Of a DNA stretch of 64,000 bases, positions 45,464-54,041 are shown in pieces. This stretch comes from Rhodovulum imhoffii (lineage in GTDB: Bacteria > Pseudomonadota > Alphaproteobacteria > Rhodobacterales > Rhodobacteraceae): assembly GCF_003046545.1 (NCBI RefSeq), contig NZ_QAAA01000011.1, positions 1-64,000 on the forward strand, in the 5' to 3' direction. The translations under genes and the position numbers were made by a program. Positions within the stretch are counted from its first letter, which is position 1. Each line of letters opens with the position of its first letter. The notes below the pieces were generated by a model. It saw only the letters and a list, made by a program, of their open reading frames with translations, did not search any database and was not told the DNA's origin.

Positions 45464-46603
45464 CTAGCTGATCCGGCGCAGCAATCCACCCGCCTGCCGC
45501 GACACGCGGCCATCCAGTTCCAGCGCCAGAAGGGCCGGGGCGACCTGTGCCGGTTTCAGCCCCAGGTCACGGATCAGTTGATCTTCCGCCAGTGGCGCGG
45601 AACCGAGCCGGTCGAGAATGCGCGCGAGCAGGTCATTCGGAGGCGTGTGGGGGGAGGGTGTAGGGCGTGTCGCGCCGGGCGCGCGGGGTGGGGGAGGCTG
45701 CCGTGATTCGAACTTGGTCGGCCGGAACGGGCCAAGGGCCTCCAGCACATCGGCGGCCCCTTGTATGAGCGTTGCTCCATCGCGGATCAGGTGGTTGCAG
45801 CCGGTGGTCCGGGCATCGAACGGGTGGCCGGGCACGGCCATCACCTCGCGCCCGTAATCGGCGGCCATGCGTGCGGTCAGCAGGCTGCCGGATTTTGCCG
45901 CCGCCTCTACCACCACAACCGCACGGGACAGCCCGGCGATGATACGGTTGCGTTGGGGGAAGTTGCGTGCGACCGGCGCAAGACCGGGCGGATGCTCGCT
46001 CAGACGCAGTCCTTCGCGGGCGAGCGTTTCGTGGAGGTCGGCGTTTTCGGCCGGATAGATCACATCCAGTCCGCCAGCTTGCACCCCGATGGTGCCGTAG
46101 TCGAGCGCGCCAAGGTGCACTGCCCGGTCCACCCCGCGCGCAAGACCTGAAACGGCAACGACCCCGGCCTCCCCGAGATCGTGTGCCAGACGCCGGGCCA
46201 TGCGGATGCCCAGGCTGGAGGCGTTGCGCGCCCCCACAATGGCGACCAACGGGCGGGAGAGGAGTGCCTGCCGCCCCAGCGCCCACAGGAAGGGGGGCGC
46301 ATCGGGCAGATCGGCCAGATCGGCAGGGTAGCCGGGCAGGCCATGGGCCAGAGGGGTCGCGCCCAGCTTGCGCCCCTGCGCGAGTTCCCGGCAGGCAAGG
46401 TCTTCGGGCCAGGGGGTATAGCGGGAAACGCCCGCCCCGCGGGCGATGTTTGGCAAGGCCTCCAGTGCGGCGCGGGCGGAGCCATGTTCCCCCATCAGGC
46501 GGTGGTACGTGATGGCCCCTACGCGATGCGAGCGGATGAGACGAAGCCGGGAAATCAGGGAGTCTTCCTGGGGTGGTGCGAGGGGGTGGGTGGAAGAATT
46601 CAT
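45464..46603 (-). CDS. dprA: DprA, DNA-processing protein
   Basis: A 379-residue protein: Rossmann fold DprA core with 'VAIVGARNASSLGIRMARRL', 'VVAVSGLARGVDRAVH', 'SEHPPGLAP...FPQRNRIIAGLS' and 'SGSLLTARMAADYGREVMAVPGHP'. The C-terminal winged helix (about 315-375) follows a Pro/Arg-rich linker. It loads RecA on single-stranded DNA during transformation. The dprA-topA order is conserved in the group. Confidence 0.95.
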   Translation of the reverse strand: MNSSTHPLAPPQEDSLISRLRLIRSHRVGAITYHRLMGEHGSARAALEALPNIARGAGVSRYTPWPEDLACRELAQGRKLGATPLAHGLPGYPADLADLPDAPPFLWALGRQALLSRPLVAIVGARNASSLGIRMARRLAHDLGEAGVVAVSGLARGVDRAVHLGALDYGTIGVQAGGLDVIYPAENADLHETLAREGLRLSEHPPGLAPVARNFPQRNRIIAGLSRAVVVVEAAAKSGSLLTARMAADYGREVMAVPGHPFDARTTGCNHLIRDGATLIQGAADVLEALGPFRPTKFESRQPPPPRAPGATRPTPSPHTPPNDLLARILDRLGSAPLAEDQLIRDLGLKPAQVAPALLALELDGRVSRQAGGLLRRIS

Positions 46604-46706
46604 CTCCGCGATCTGGTGGCTTCGCTCATCCTGATCCCGACAATCGTGCGATAAGGTTAATGAAGGGTGAACAGTTCAGAACTTCTTTTGTTTTTAAAGC
46701 TCTGCT

Positions 46707-48128
46707 TCAGGTTGCGGCCCCGCCTACGGTCAGCCCGCCGATCATCAACGAAGGCTGTCCCACGCCCACGGGGACCCACTGACCCGCCTTGCCGCATGTG
46801 CCCACGCCGGGGTCCAGTGCCATGTCGTTGCCGATGGCGCGAATTTTCTTAAGAACCGTCGGGCCATCCCCAATCAGTGTTGCCCCCTTCACCGGGGCGA
46901 TCACCCTGCCGTTTTTGACGCGGTAGGCTTCAGTGCAGGAAAAGACGAACTTTCCGTTGGTAATATCCACCTGCCCGCCGCCGAACCCGACCGCGTGAAT
47001 CCCGTCTTCGAGACCGGCCACCATGTCGGCGGGCGTATCGGGACCGGACAGCATGTAGGTATTCGTCATGCGCGGCATCGGGGGATGGGCAAAGCTTTCC
47101 CGCCGCCCGTTGCCGGTCGGGGGGGTGCCCATCAGCCGGGCGTTTTGCCGGTCCTGCATGAAGCTTGCCAGCATGCCGTCTTCGATCAGCACGGTGCGTT
47201 GGCTGGGGGTGCCTTCGTCGTCGAAGGAGATGGAGCCGCGCCGGTCGGGCAGGGTGCCGTCATCGAGTACCGTCACGCCCCGTGCCGCGATCTGCTGGCC
47301 CATCAGCCCGGCGAAGGCGCTGCTTCCCTTGCGGTTGAAATCCCCCTCCAGCCCGTGGCCGATAGCCTCGTGCAGGAGGATGCCCGGCCAGCCGGGGCCA
47401 AGCACCACATCCATCACCCCGGCGGGTGCGGACTCCGCGACGAGGTTCACCAGTGCGATGCGCAACGCCTCCCGCGCGCTGGCCGTCCAGGTTTCAGGGG
47501 AGAGAAGCCCGGTCAGGCCCGCGCGCCCGCCGCAGCCGTGGCTGCCCGACTCACGGCGGCCGTTTTCCTCGACGATGACGGCGACATTCATGCGGCTGAG
47601 CGGGCGGATATCGCAGCGGAGTGTGCCGTCCGGACGCAGGATGGCGACCTCCTGCAGGGCGGTTGCCAGCGATGCGCTGACCTGTATGACCCGCGAATCC
47701 AGCCCGCGTGTATACGCGTCGATCTCGCGCAGAGTGTCGAGCCTGGCGGAAAATCCGGCTTCGGCCATCGGATCGGTGGAAGGATAAAGGCGGCGTTCGG
47801 TTTGCGCGGGCCCGGCGGCAAGCGTGCCGCCGCCCGCCCCCACTGCGAGGCGTGCCGTTTCGGCCGCACGTGTCAGCGCGGCGTGGGAAATTTCGGTTGA
47901 ATGGGCATAACCCGACGCAGCCCCCCTGACTGCGCGCAGGCCAAAGCCCTCGGCCGCATCGTAGCTGGCGGTTTTGACGCGCCCGTCATCGAAGGCCAGC
48001 ATCTCGGAGCGGCGGCGCTCCAGGAACAGCTCTCCGTCATCGGCACCTTCGGTCGCGGTTCGCAGGGTTTTCAGGGCCTGTGTCTGTTCCAGATGCGTCT
48101 CGAAAGGGCAAAAGGGAGGCTGTTGCAT
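46707..48128 (-). CDS. tldD: TldD metalloprotease
   Basis: A 473-residue TldD protein. The zinc motif HExxxH-x-EGD is visible as 'HEAIGHGLEGD'; 'GTCGKAGQWVPVGVGQPSLMIGGLTVGG' is the conserved C-terminal end. With TldE it degrades unfolded peptides and processes some modified peptides; tldE is not in the window. GGAGCCACC precedes the ATG at 48128. Confidence 0.95.
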   Translation of the reverse strand: MQQPPFCPFETHLEQTQALKTLRTATEGADDGELFLERRRSEMLAFDDGRVKTASYDAAEGFGLRAVRGAASGYAHSTEISHAALTRAAETARLAVGAGGGTLAAGPAQTERRLYPSTDPMAEAGFSARLDTLREIDAYTRGLDSRVIQVSASLATALQEVAILRPDGTLRCDIRPLSRMNVAVIVEENGRRESGSHGCGGRAGLTGLLSPETWTASAREALRIALVNLVAESAPAGVMDVVLGPGWPGILLHEAIGHGLEGDFNRKGSSAFAGLMGQQIAARGVTVLDDGTLPDRRGSISFDDEGTPSQRTVLIEDGMLASFMQDRQNARLMGTPPTGNGRRESFAHPPMPRMTNTYMLSGPDTPADMVAGLEDGIHAVGFGGGQVDITNGKFVFSCTEAYRVKNGRVIAPVKGATLIGDGPTVLKKIRAIGNDMALDPGVGTCGKAGQWVPVGVGQPSLMIGGLTVGGAAT

Positions 48129-48196
48129 GGTGGCTCCGTTCGATTGAAGCGACAGGATAGAGCCTTTGCCGGGGGAAAGACAGGGCCGTTTCGCCC

Positions 48197-48230
48197 GCGC
48201 CTTCGGCGAGGATATTTGGGCCAAAGCAAA
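48197..48230. repeat. short extragenic Rhodobacteraceae-type repeat
   Basis: The sequence around CGCCTTCGGCGAGGATATTTGGGCCAAAG resembles an extragenic element common in Roseobacter genomes: a small GCCTTCGGCG hairpin followed by a TATTTGGNCCAAA half-palindrome. It lies between the divergent tldD and thrC genes. Only one good copy is in this window; the family assignment comes from memory. Confidence 0.4.
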
Positions 48231-48318
48231 CGGGGTGGGAGTGCTGTGCCCGGCGTGGGGTGACACGGCCCGCAGCTTGGCGTATCAGGCGGAAAGCAGA
48301 AGAACATAAGGCGGGTTC

Positions 48319-49710
48319 ATGCGCTATGTTTCCACCCGGGGGATGGCCCCGGTACTGAGTTTCGAGGAAGCGATGCTGACCGGGTTGGCCCGGGACGGGG
48401 GGCTTTACGTCCCCGAAACCGTGCCGGCGATGGCCCCGGAGGACATCGCCGCGCTGGCCGGGATGAGCTATGAAGATGCCGCGTTCCGCATCATGTGGCC
48501 CTTCATTGGAGAGGCGTTCGGCGCGGAGGAATTTCACGCTGTTATTTCAAGGGCCTATGCGGGATTCGACCATGCCGCCCGCGCTCCGCTGGTGCAACTT
48601 GGGGTCAACCATTTCCTGCTGGAACTGTTCCATGGGCCGACGCTGGCCTTCAAGGATTTTGCCATGCAGATGATCGGCCAGTTGTTCCAGGCGGCGCTGG
48701 AACGGTCGGGCAAGCGGGTGACGATCGTGGGGGCCACCAGCGGCGATACCGGCTCCGCCGCGATCGAGGCGTTTCGCGGCCTCGACAATGTGGACGTGTT
48801 CATTCTGTTCCCCGAGGGGCGGGTTTCCGAGGTGCAGCGCCGCCAGATGACCACCCCGGCGGAATCCAATGTCCATGCGCTGGCGGTAAAAGGCGACTTC
48901 GACGATTGCCAGGCCCGCGTTAAAGACATGTTCAACGATTTCGCTTTCCGCGATGCGGTTGGGCTTGCGGGGGTGAACTCGATCAACTGGGCGCGGGTGC
49001 TGGCGCAGGTGGTGTACTATTTTACATCTGCCGTCAGTCTTGGCGCACCGCATCGGGCGGTGCGGTTCACCGTGCCCACGGGGAATTTCGGGGATATCTT
49101 TGCGGGTTACGTTGCGCACCGCATGGGACTGCCGGTGGAAAAGCTGGTCATCGCCACCAACCAGAACGATATTTTGCACCGTGCGCTGATCTCCGGGGCC
49201 TATCGGACGGAGGGGGTTGTGCCCTCCATCAGCCCGTCGATGGATATCCAGGTGTCTTCGAATTTCGAGCGGGTGCTGTTTGAGGCATATGGCCGGGATG
49301 GCGCCGCAGTGGTGCAGCAGATGGACGCCCTGAAGGCAGAGGGCGGTTTCGTCATCAGCCAGGGGGCGCTTGAGAACCTGCGGGAGGTTTTTGCCTCGGG
49401 GCGCTGCTCAGAGGAGGGGACCCGCGCCACCATCGCTGCGCTGCATGACGAAACCGGGCAGGTATTGTGCCCCCATTCCGCCGTGGGTGTGAAGGTCGCG
49501 CGTGAGCAACCCGAAAGCGCCGCACCGATGATCACGCTGGCCACCGCCCACCCGGCCAAGTTCCCCGATGCGGTGGCCAAGGCAACCGGGCAACGTCCGT
49601 CGCTGCCCCCGCGCCTGGCAGACCTGTTCGACCGCCCGGAGCGCATGACCACGATTGAAAACGACCTGAGCGCCATCGAGGCGTTTATCGAAGAAAGGCG
49701 CGCCAAGTGA
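48319..49710 (+). CDS. thrC: ThrC, threonine synthase
   Basis: A 463-residue PLP enzyme converting O-phosphohomoserine to threonine. The PLP lysine is in 'GPTLAFKDFAMQMIG', the phosphate loop in 'VGATSGDTGSAAIEAF', and 'NSINWARVLAQVVYYF' fits the long (class II) bacterial type. Its stop overlaps the GTG start of the peptidase gene. Confidence 0.96.
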   Translation: MRYVSTRGMAPVLSFEEAMLTGLARDGGLYVPETVPAMAPEDIAALAGMSYEDAAFRIMWPFIGEAFGAEEFHAVISRAYAGFDHAARAPLVQLGVNHFLLELFHGPTLAFKDFAMQMIGQLFQAALERSGKRVTIVGATSGDTGSAAIEAFRGLDNVDVFILFPEGRVSEVQRRQMTTPAESNVHALAVKGDFDDCQARVKDMFNDFAFRDAVGLAGVNSINWARVLAQVVYYFTSAVSLGAPHRAVRFTVPTGNFGDIFAGYVAHRMGLPVEKLVIATNQNDILHRALISGAYRTEGVVPSISPSMDIQVSSNFERVLFEAYGRDGAAVVQQMDALKAEGGFVISQGALENLREVFASGRCSEEGTRATIAALHDETGQVLCPHSAVGVKVAREQPESAAPMITLATAHPAKFPDAVAKATGQRPSLPPRLADLFDRPERMTTIENDLSAIEAFIEERRAK

Positions 49711-50969
49711 GCGTAGAACTCCACCAACTGGAAAACGGTTTCCGTGTCGTGACTGAGCACATGCCGGGGATACAATCAGCGGCGGTTGGCATCTGGGTAA
49801 ATGCGGGCGGGCGGGATGAGATGCCCGCGCAGAACGGTATTGCCCATTTCCTGGAGCACATGGCCTTCAAAGGGACGGACAAACGCAGTACGCTTGCGAT
49901 TGCGGAGGCGATCGAGGATGTGGGCGGATATATCAATGCCTATACCTCCCGCGAGATGACGGCCTATTACGCGCGCGTGTTGCAGGCGGATGTGCCACTG
50001 GCCCTCGATGTGCTGGCCGATATTCTTCTGAACCCGCGTTTCGATCCTGCCGAGATCGAGGTGGAGCGGGGCGTTATCCTGCAAGAGATTGGGCAGGCCC
50101 TGGATACCCCCGACGATATCGTTTTCGACTGGCTGCAGGAGGCGGCCTATCCCGATCAGCCCATCGGGCGTACGATCCTTGGCCCGGCCGAACGGGTCGG
50201 GGCCTTTACCCGTGACGACCTTTTCGCCTTTATGCGCCAACATTACGCGCCGGACAGGATGATCCTTGCCGCGGCCGGGGCGGTGGACCACGATGCCATC
50301 GTACGCATCGCGGAAACGCTTTTCGGGCACCTGCCGGGCGGGGCCGTGGCGACTCAGGTTCCGGCCCGTTTCCGCGGGGGAGAGCGGCGCGTTGCCAAAA
50401 GGCTGGAGCAGGCCCACATGGCGATGGGGTTCGAATGCCCCAGTTGCCGGGATTCGGAGATCTACACGGCACAGATCTATACCGTGGCGATGGGGGGCGG
50501 AATGTCTTCACGGCTGTTCCAGGAACTGCGGGAAAAGCGGGGGCTGTGTTACACGGTCTTTGCGCAGGCCGGGGCCTATACGGACACCGGGCTTATCACT
50601 CTTTACGCGGGCACCAGCGGTGAGCAACTTCCCCAACTGGCCGACCTCACCATGACGGAACTGGCCCGCGCCGCCGAGGATATGACAACCGCTGAAGTCG
50701 CCCGCGCCCGCGCCCAGATGAAGGCCGGGTTGCTGATGGGGCTGGAAAGCCCCTCGGCCCGGGCGGAGCGCCTGGCGCGGCTGATTTCTGTCTGGAACCG
50801 CGTGCCGGGGCTGGAGGAAACCGTCGCCCATATCGATTCGGTCACCACCGGCGATGTGCGGGCCTTCGCGGGGGCCTTGGCCCATAGCGGCCAGGCGGCG
50901 CTGGCACTTTACGGGCCGGTGGATGCGGCCCCCGCGCTGGCGGCGCTGCAAGACAGGCTGGCTGCCTGA
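49707..50969 (+). CDS. M16 family zinc peptidase (processing-peptidase-like)
   Basis: A 420-residue insulinase-family protein with the inverted zinc motif His47-Phe-Leu-Glu50-His51 and the distal glutamate in 'VERGVILQEI'. The C-terminal half has the R/Y pair region 'GGGMSSRLFQELREKRGLCYTV'. It resembles the mitochondrial processing peptidase beta subunit. Starts with GTG inside the thrC stop (GTGA). The order thrC-M16-GNAT is conserved in Rhodobacterales. Confidence 0.93.
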   Translation: MSVELHQLENGFRVVTEHMPGIQSAAVGIWVNAGGRDEMPAQNGIAHFLEHMAFKGTDKRSTLAIAEAIEDVGGYINAYTSREMTAYYARVLQADVPLALDVLADILLNPRFDPAEIEVERGVILQEIGQALDTPDDIVFDWLQEAAYPDQPIGRTILGPAERVGAFTRDDLFAFMRQHYAPDRMILAAAGAVDHDAIVRIAETLFGHLPGGAVATQVPARFRGGERRVAKRLEQAHMAMGFECPSCRDSEIYTAQIYTVAMGGGMSSRLFQELREKRGLCYTVFAQAGAYTDTGLITLYAGTSGEQLPQLADLTMTELARAAEDMTTAEVARARAQMKAGLLMGLESPSARAERLARLISVWNRVPGLEETVAHIDSVTTGDVRAFAGALAHSGQAALALYGPVDAAPALAALQDRLAA

Positions 50970-51550
50970 TGCTTGCACGGCGCAAGAAGGTCCGGCTGGA
51001 GACAGAGCGCATGACCCTGCGTCCGCCCGTGCATTCGGATTATGGCGCCTGGGCCGCCCTGCGCGAGGCCAGTGCCAGTTTTCTCATCCCGTGGGAACCC
51101 GCCTGGACAAATGACCACCTGACCCGAAAGGCGTTCACAAACCGGGTTTACTGGGCGCAGAGGTCGATCACGTCGGAGACAGGTGTGCCGCTGTTCATGT
51201 TTCGCCGCGCCGATGAGGCGCTTGTGGGCGCGATCACACTTGATCACATTCGCCGGGGGCCGGCGCAGGCGGGCACGCTGGGCTACTGGACCGGCGCGCC
51301 CTTTGCCCGGCAGGGATTCATGCGCGAGGCAATCGAGGCGCTGGTCCATTACGCTTTCGCGGGGCTGGATCTCTCCCGGATCGAAGCCGCCTGCCTGCCC
51401 GAAAACATCGCCTCCCGCGGGGTGCTGGAGAAATCGGGCTTCAAGTATGAAGGTGTGGCGCAAAGTTATCTGCAGATCAACGGGCGCTGGCGCAACCATG
51501 TCCTGTACGCCAATCTGCGCGGAGATCGGCGGGGGCGTGCGCAGGTGTGA
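50969..51550 (+). CDS. GNAT acetyltransferase, RimJ/RimL type
   Basis: A 193-residue GNAT protein of the RimJ type: 'MTLRPPVHSDYGAWAALREAS', 'GAITLDHIRRGPAQAGTLGYWTGAPFARQGFMREAIEALVHYAF' (acetyl-CoA pocket) and 'RIEAACLPENIASRGVLEKSGFKYEG'. It probably acetylates a ribosomal protein N terminus; substrate not certain. Overlaps the M16 stop by one base (TGATG). Confidence 0.9.
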   Translation: MLARRKKVRLETERMTLRPPVHSDYGAWAALREASASFLIPWEPAWTNDHLTRKAFTNRVYWAQRSITSETGVPLFMFRRADEALVGAITLDHIRRGPAQAGTLGYWTGAPFARQGFMREAIEALVHYAFAGLDLSRIEAACLPENIASRGVLEKSGFKYEGVAQSYLQINGRWRNHVLYANLRGDRRGRAQV

Positions 51551-51598
51551 CTTGCACCCCGGCCCGTGCCCGTGCTTCATCGGGGAAAGGAGGCCCCG

Positions 51599-53002
51599 AT
51601 GACCCCCGCCACGGAAATTGCCGAAACCCTGCGCGCCCGTCTGCCCGAGGCGGCCTTCCGCCCGCTGACCCCCACCTATCTGGAGGAGCCGAGGGGGCGT
51701 TTTACAGGGCAGGGCGGGGTGCTGGTTGCGCCGGGCTCCACCGCCGAGGTGGCCGATGTCGTGCGTAGCTGCGCTGCGGCGCGGGTGGCCGTGGTGCCCT
51801 ATGGTGGTGGAACCGGGCTGGTGGGCGGACAGATCATGGCCGGAGGGGCGGCGCCGGTGATTCTGTCGCTGGAGCGCATGCGCGCGATCCGTGCCGTTTC
51901 TCCCGGTGAAAATGTCCTGATTGCCGAAGCGGGGGCAATTCTCTCGGATGTGCAGGACGCGGCGGAGGATGCCGGGCGTCTTTTCCCGTTATCTCTGGCG
52001 TCGGAAGGATCGGCGCGGATCGGGGGGGTGTTGTCCACCAATGCGGGTGGGGTGAACGTGCTGCGTTATGGCAATGCGCGGGATTTGTGCCTGGGGGTGG
52101 AAGCCGTTTTGCCCGATGGTTCGGTGTTGAACGGGCTCAGACGGCTGCGCAAGGACAATACCGGCTACGATCTGCGCCACCTTCTGATCGGGGCAGAGGG
52201 TACGCTGGGCGTCATCACCGCTGCCGCCCTGCGGCTGTTTCCCCGCCCGGCCCACATCGGGGCGGCCCTGATGGTGGTGCGCGACCCGCAGGCGGCCCTG
52301 GACCTTCTTTCCATCGCCGGGGCGCAGATCGGGGAGGGGGTTTCAGCCTTCGAACTGATCCACCGCATGGGGCTGGATTTCCTGTCGGAAACCCTGCCGG
52401 AAGTCCGTCAGCCCTTCGCGCAGAAGCCTGAATGGATGGTCCTGGTGGATCTCGGGCTTGGCAGCCAGGATCCGGCAGAGGCGCTGGAGGCGCTGTTTGT
52501 CGCGGGGCAGGAGGCGGGGCTGGTCAGCGATGGCCTGATCGCGCAGTCACAGGCCCAAAGGCAGGATTTCTGGGTGCTGCGGGAGGCCATCCCGGCGGCG
52601 AATCGGCGGATCGGGTCGATCTCGTCCCACGATATTTCCTTGCCGCTCTCGGAATTGCCGGGGTTCATTGCGCGTGGCGCCCCGGCCCTGGCGCGGCTGG
52701 GGACATTCCGTATCAACTGTTTCGGGCATCTGGGGGACGGAAACCTGCACTACAACGTCTTCCCGCCCAAGGGACAGGATCGCGCCACGTTCGAACCCCT
52801 GCGGGGGCAGATCAAACGCTGCGTGCATGACCTTGTGCACGAGATGGGAGGGTCGGTCAGTGCCGAACATGGCATCGGGCGGCTGAAGGTCGAGGATCTC
52901 GAACGCTATGCCGACCCTGCAAAACTGGCCACGATGCGCGCCGTGAAAGATGCGCTGGACCCGGTCGGCATCATGAATCCGGGAGTGATGCTTCGGGTGT
53001 GA
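51599..53002 (+). CDS. FAD-linked 2-hydroxyacid dehydrogenase (GlcD/D2HGDH type)
   Basis: A 467-residue FAD-binding-4 plus FAD-oxidase-C protein. 'VVPYGGGTGLVGGQ' and 'SLASEGSARIGGVLSTNAGG' bind FAD; 'NCFGHLGDGNLHYNVFPP' and 'SAEHGIGRLK' complete the active site. It oxidises D-lactate, D-2-hydroxyglutarate or glycolate; I cannot choose. The ATG at 51599 follows AAAGGAGG. Confidence 0.9.
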   Translation: MTPATEIAETLRARLPEAAFRPLTPTYLEEPRGRFTGQGGVLVAPGSTAEVADVVRSCAAARVAVVPYGGGTGLVGGQIMAGGAAPVILSLERMRAIRAVSPGENVLIAEAGAILSDVQDAAEDAGRLFPLSLASEGSARIGGVLSTNAGGVNVLRYGNARDLCLGVEAVLPDGSVLNGLRRLRKDNTGYDLRHLLIGAEGTLGVITAAALRLFPRPAHIGAALMVVRDPQAALDLLSIAGAQIGEGVSAFELIHRMGLDFLSETLPEVRQPFAQKPEWMVLVDLGLGSQDPAEALEALFVAGQEAGLVSDGLIAQSQAQRQDFWVLREAIPAANRRIGSISSHDISLPLSELPGFIARGAPALARLGTFRINCFGHLGDGNLHYNVFPPKGQDRATFEPLRGQIKRCVHDLVHEMGGSVSAEHGIGRLKVEDLERYADPAKLATMRAVKDALDPVGIMNPGVMLRV

Positions 53003-53005
53003 TTC

Positions 53006-53545
53006 TTACAGACCCTCGTAGGTGCACAGGGCATGAACGTCCATGCCCAGATCCTCCAGCTTTTTCCGGCCACCCAGATCGGGCAGGTCCACGATGAAGG
53101 CACAGCCCACTACTTCCGCACCCAACCGCTCCACCAGCTTGATGCCGGCCTCGGCCGTCCCGCCAGTGGCCAGAAGGTCATCGACGATCAGAACCTTTTC
53201 CCCCGCACTCAGCGCGTCGTCGTGGATTTCCACGACCGCTTCGCCATATTCGAGCTGGTATTCCTCTGCGATGGTGGCGGCGGGCAGCTTGCCTTTCTTG
53301 CGCACCGGCACGAAGCCTTTGGAAAGCTGGTGCGCGATTGCCCCGCCAAGAATGAACCCGCGAGCTTCCAGCCCCACGACCCGGTCGATCTGCTGACCGG
53401 CATAGGGGTGCAGCATCTGGTCGATCGCCATGCGAAAGCCGCGGGGGTCGGCGAACAGGGTCGTCACGTCCCGGAACAGAATGCCTTCGTGGGGGAAATC
53501 CACGATGGTGCGAATGTAATCCTTGACGGAGAAACTGTTGGGCAT
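53006..53545 (-). CDS. apt: Apt, adenine phosphoribosyltransferase
   Basis: A 179-residue type I PRTase. The PRPP loop is '[14 protein letters not shown]', and '[15 protein letters not shown]' and '[16 protein letters not shown]' are Apt signatures. It salvages adenine to AMP. I choose the ATG at 53543-53545 (AGAGG upstream) over a GTG 15 bases earlier. The ribosome site and ATG are inside a perfect 13-bp hairpin (53543-53581), so translation may be controlled. The MTA phosphorylase gene further upstream supplies adenine. Confidence 0.96.
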   Translation of the reverse strand: MPNSFSVKDYIRTIVDFPHEGILFRDVTTLFADPRGFRMAIDQMLHPYAGQQIDRVVGLEARGFILGGAIAHQLSKGFVPVRKKGKLPAATIAEEYQLEYGEAVVEIHDDALSAGEKVLIVDDLLATGGTAEAGIKLVERLGAEVVGCAFIVDLPDLGGRKKLEDLGMDVHALCTYEGL

Positions 53546-53581
53546 GACGGGCCTCTTCACTGTTGTCCGAGGCCCGTCATG
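53543..53581 (-). promoter_or_regulatory. hairpin sequestering the apt ribosome binding site and start codon
   Basis: CATGACGGGCCTC (53543-53555) and GAGGCCCGTCATG (53569-53581) are perfect 13-base inverted repeats with a 13-base loop. In apt mRNA the 3' arm contains the AGAGG-like site and the AUG itself, so the folded form should block initiation. It could be an autogenous or ligand-dependent switch, or a decoy start: the 5' arm also begins with AUG. Confidence 0.65.
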
Positions 53582-53625
53582 GACGATGCTCGCGCCCCGC
53601 GCAAGGGCACGCTATGCCGCAAGCG

Positions 53626-53742
53626 TTATCCGCGTGAGGTTCGGAAGTACCTATAGAACTTGTCCGAAATCCACATCAGATGAGGTTTACGCCAGTCCAT
53701 ACGATCACGGATCAGCATTGCCTGTGCCGTGTTCAGGTTCAT
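53626..53742 (-). CDS. possible 38-residue basic protein
   Basis: A 38-codon ORF, 'MNLNTAQAMLIRDRMDWRKP' then a Trp/Tyr/Phe-rich basic tail. Base composition fits coding and a weak GGAACGG lies upstream of the ATG. It is divergent from the small ribbon-helix-helix gene, with 109 bases between. No family recognised; conservation in relatives would decide whether it is real. Confidence 0.4.
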   Translation of the reverse strand: MNLNTAQAMLIRDRMDWRKPHLMWISDKFYRYFRTSRG

Positions 53743-53790
53743 TTTTCCGTTCCTTTTCCCGATCCTTTGGCGCATAACTGCGCTGGAGAC

Positions 53791-53820
53791 GTATGTACAG
53801 TGTATATACATTGCATATGC
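53791..53820. promoter_or_regulatory. palindromic AT-rich operator candidate
   Basis: Contains the perfect palindromes TGTATATACA (53801-53810) and GCATATGC (53813-53820), and TGTACA just before. It lies between the divergent 38-residue ORF and the ribbon-helix-helix gene, a natural place for autoregulation by the latter. It also offers TATAAT-like hexamers for promoters. Confidence 0.45.
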
Positions 53821-53851
53821 AAAAGTCAAGACCGGGGACGGGAACTGGCCT

Positions 53852-54013
53852 ATGGGCAAGAAATCCGGCAAGAAAGACAGCCAGCTTATCCTGCGGCTGG
53901 ACAAGGATGAACGCGACGCCTTTGTCGACCTGTGCAAAAGGATGGACAGCAGCGCCTCGCGCGAAATCCGGGGCTTCATCCGCAAATTCATGAAAGACCA
54001 TGACAAGGGATAG
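53852..54013 (+). CDS. small Arc-type ribbon-helix-helix protein (53 aa)
   Basis: A 53-residue protein. After a Lys-rich start comes the beta strand 'SQLILRL', then helix A 'KDERDAFVDLCKRMD' and helix B 'SASREIRGFIRKFMKDH'. This is the full size of an Arc/MetJ DNA-binding unit, so it could work as a dimeric repressor or antitoxin-like regulator. GGGAA lies upstream of the ATG at 53852. No toxin gene follows; the divergent partner is the 38-residue ORF. Family assignment is by pattern only. Confidence 0.7.
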   Translation: MGKKSGKKDSQLILRLDKDERDAFVDLCKRMDSSASREIRGFIRKFMKDHDKG

Positions 54014-54041
54014 GCCGGGGTGCCCCCCCCGGCCATTCGGA

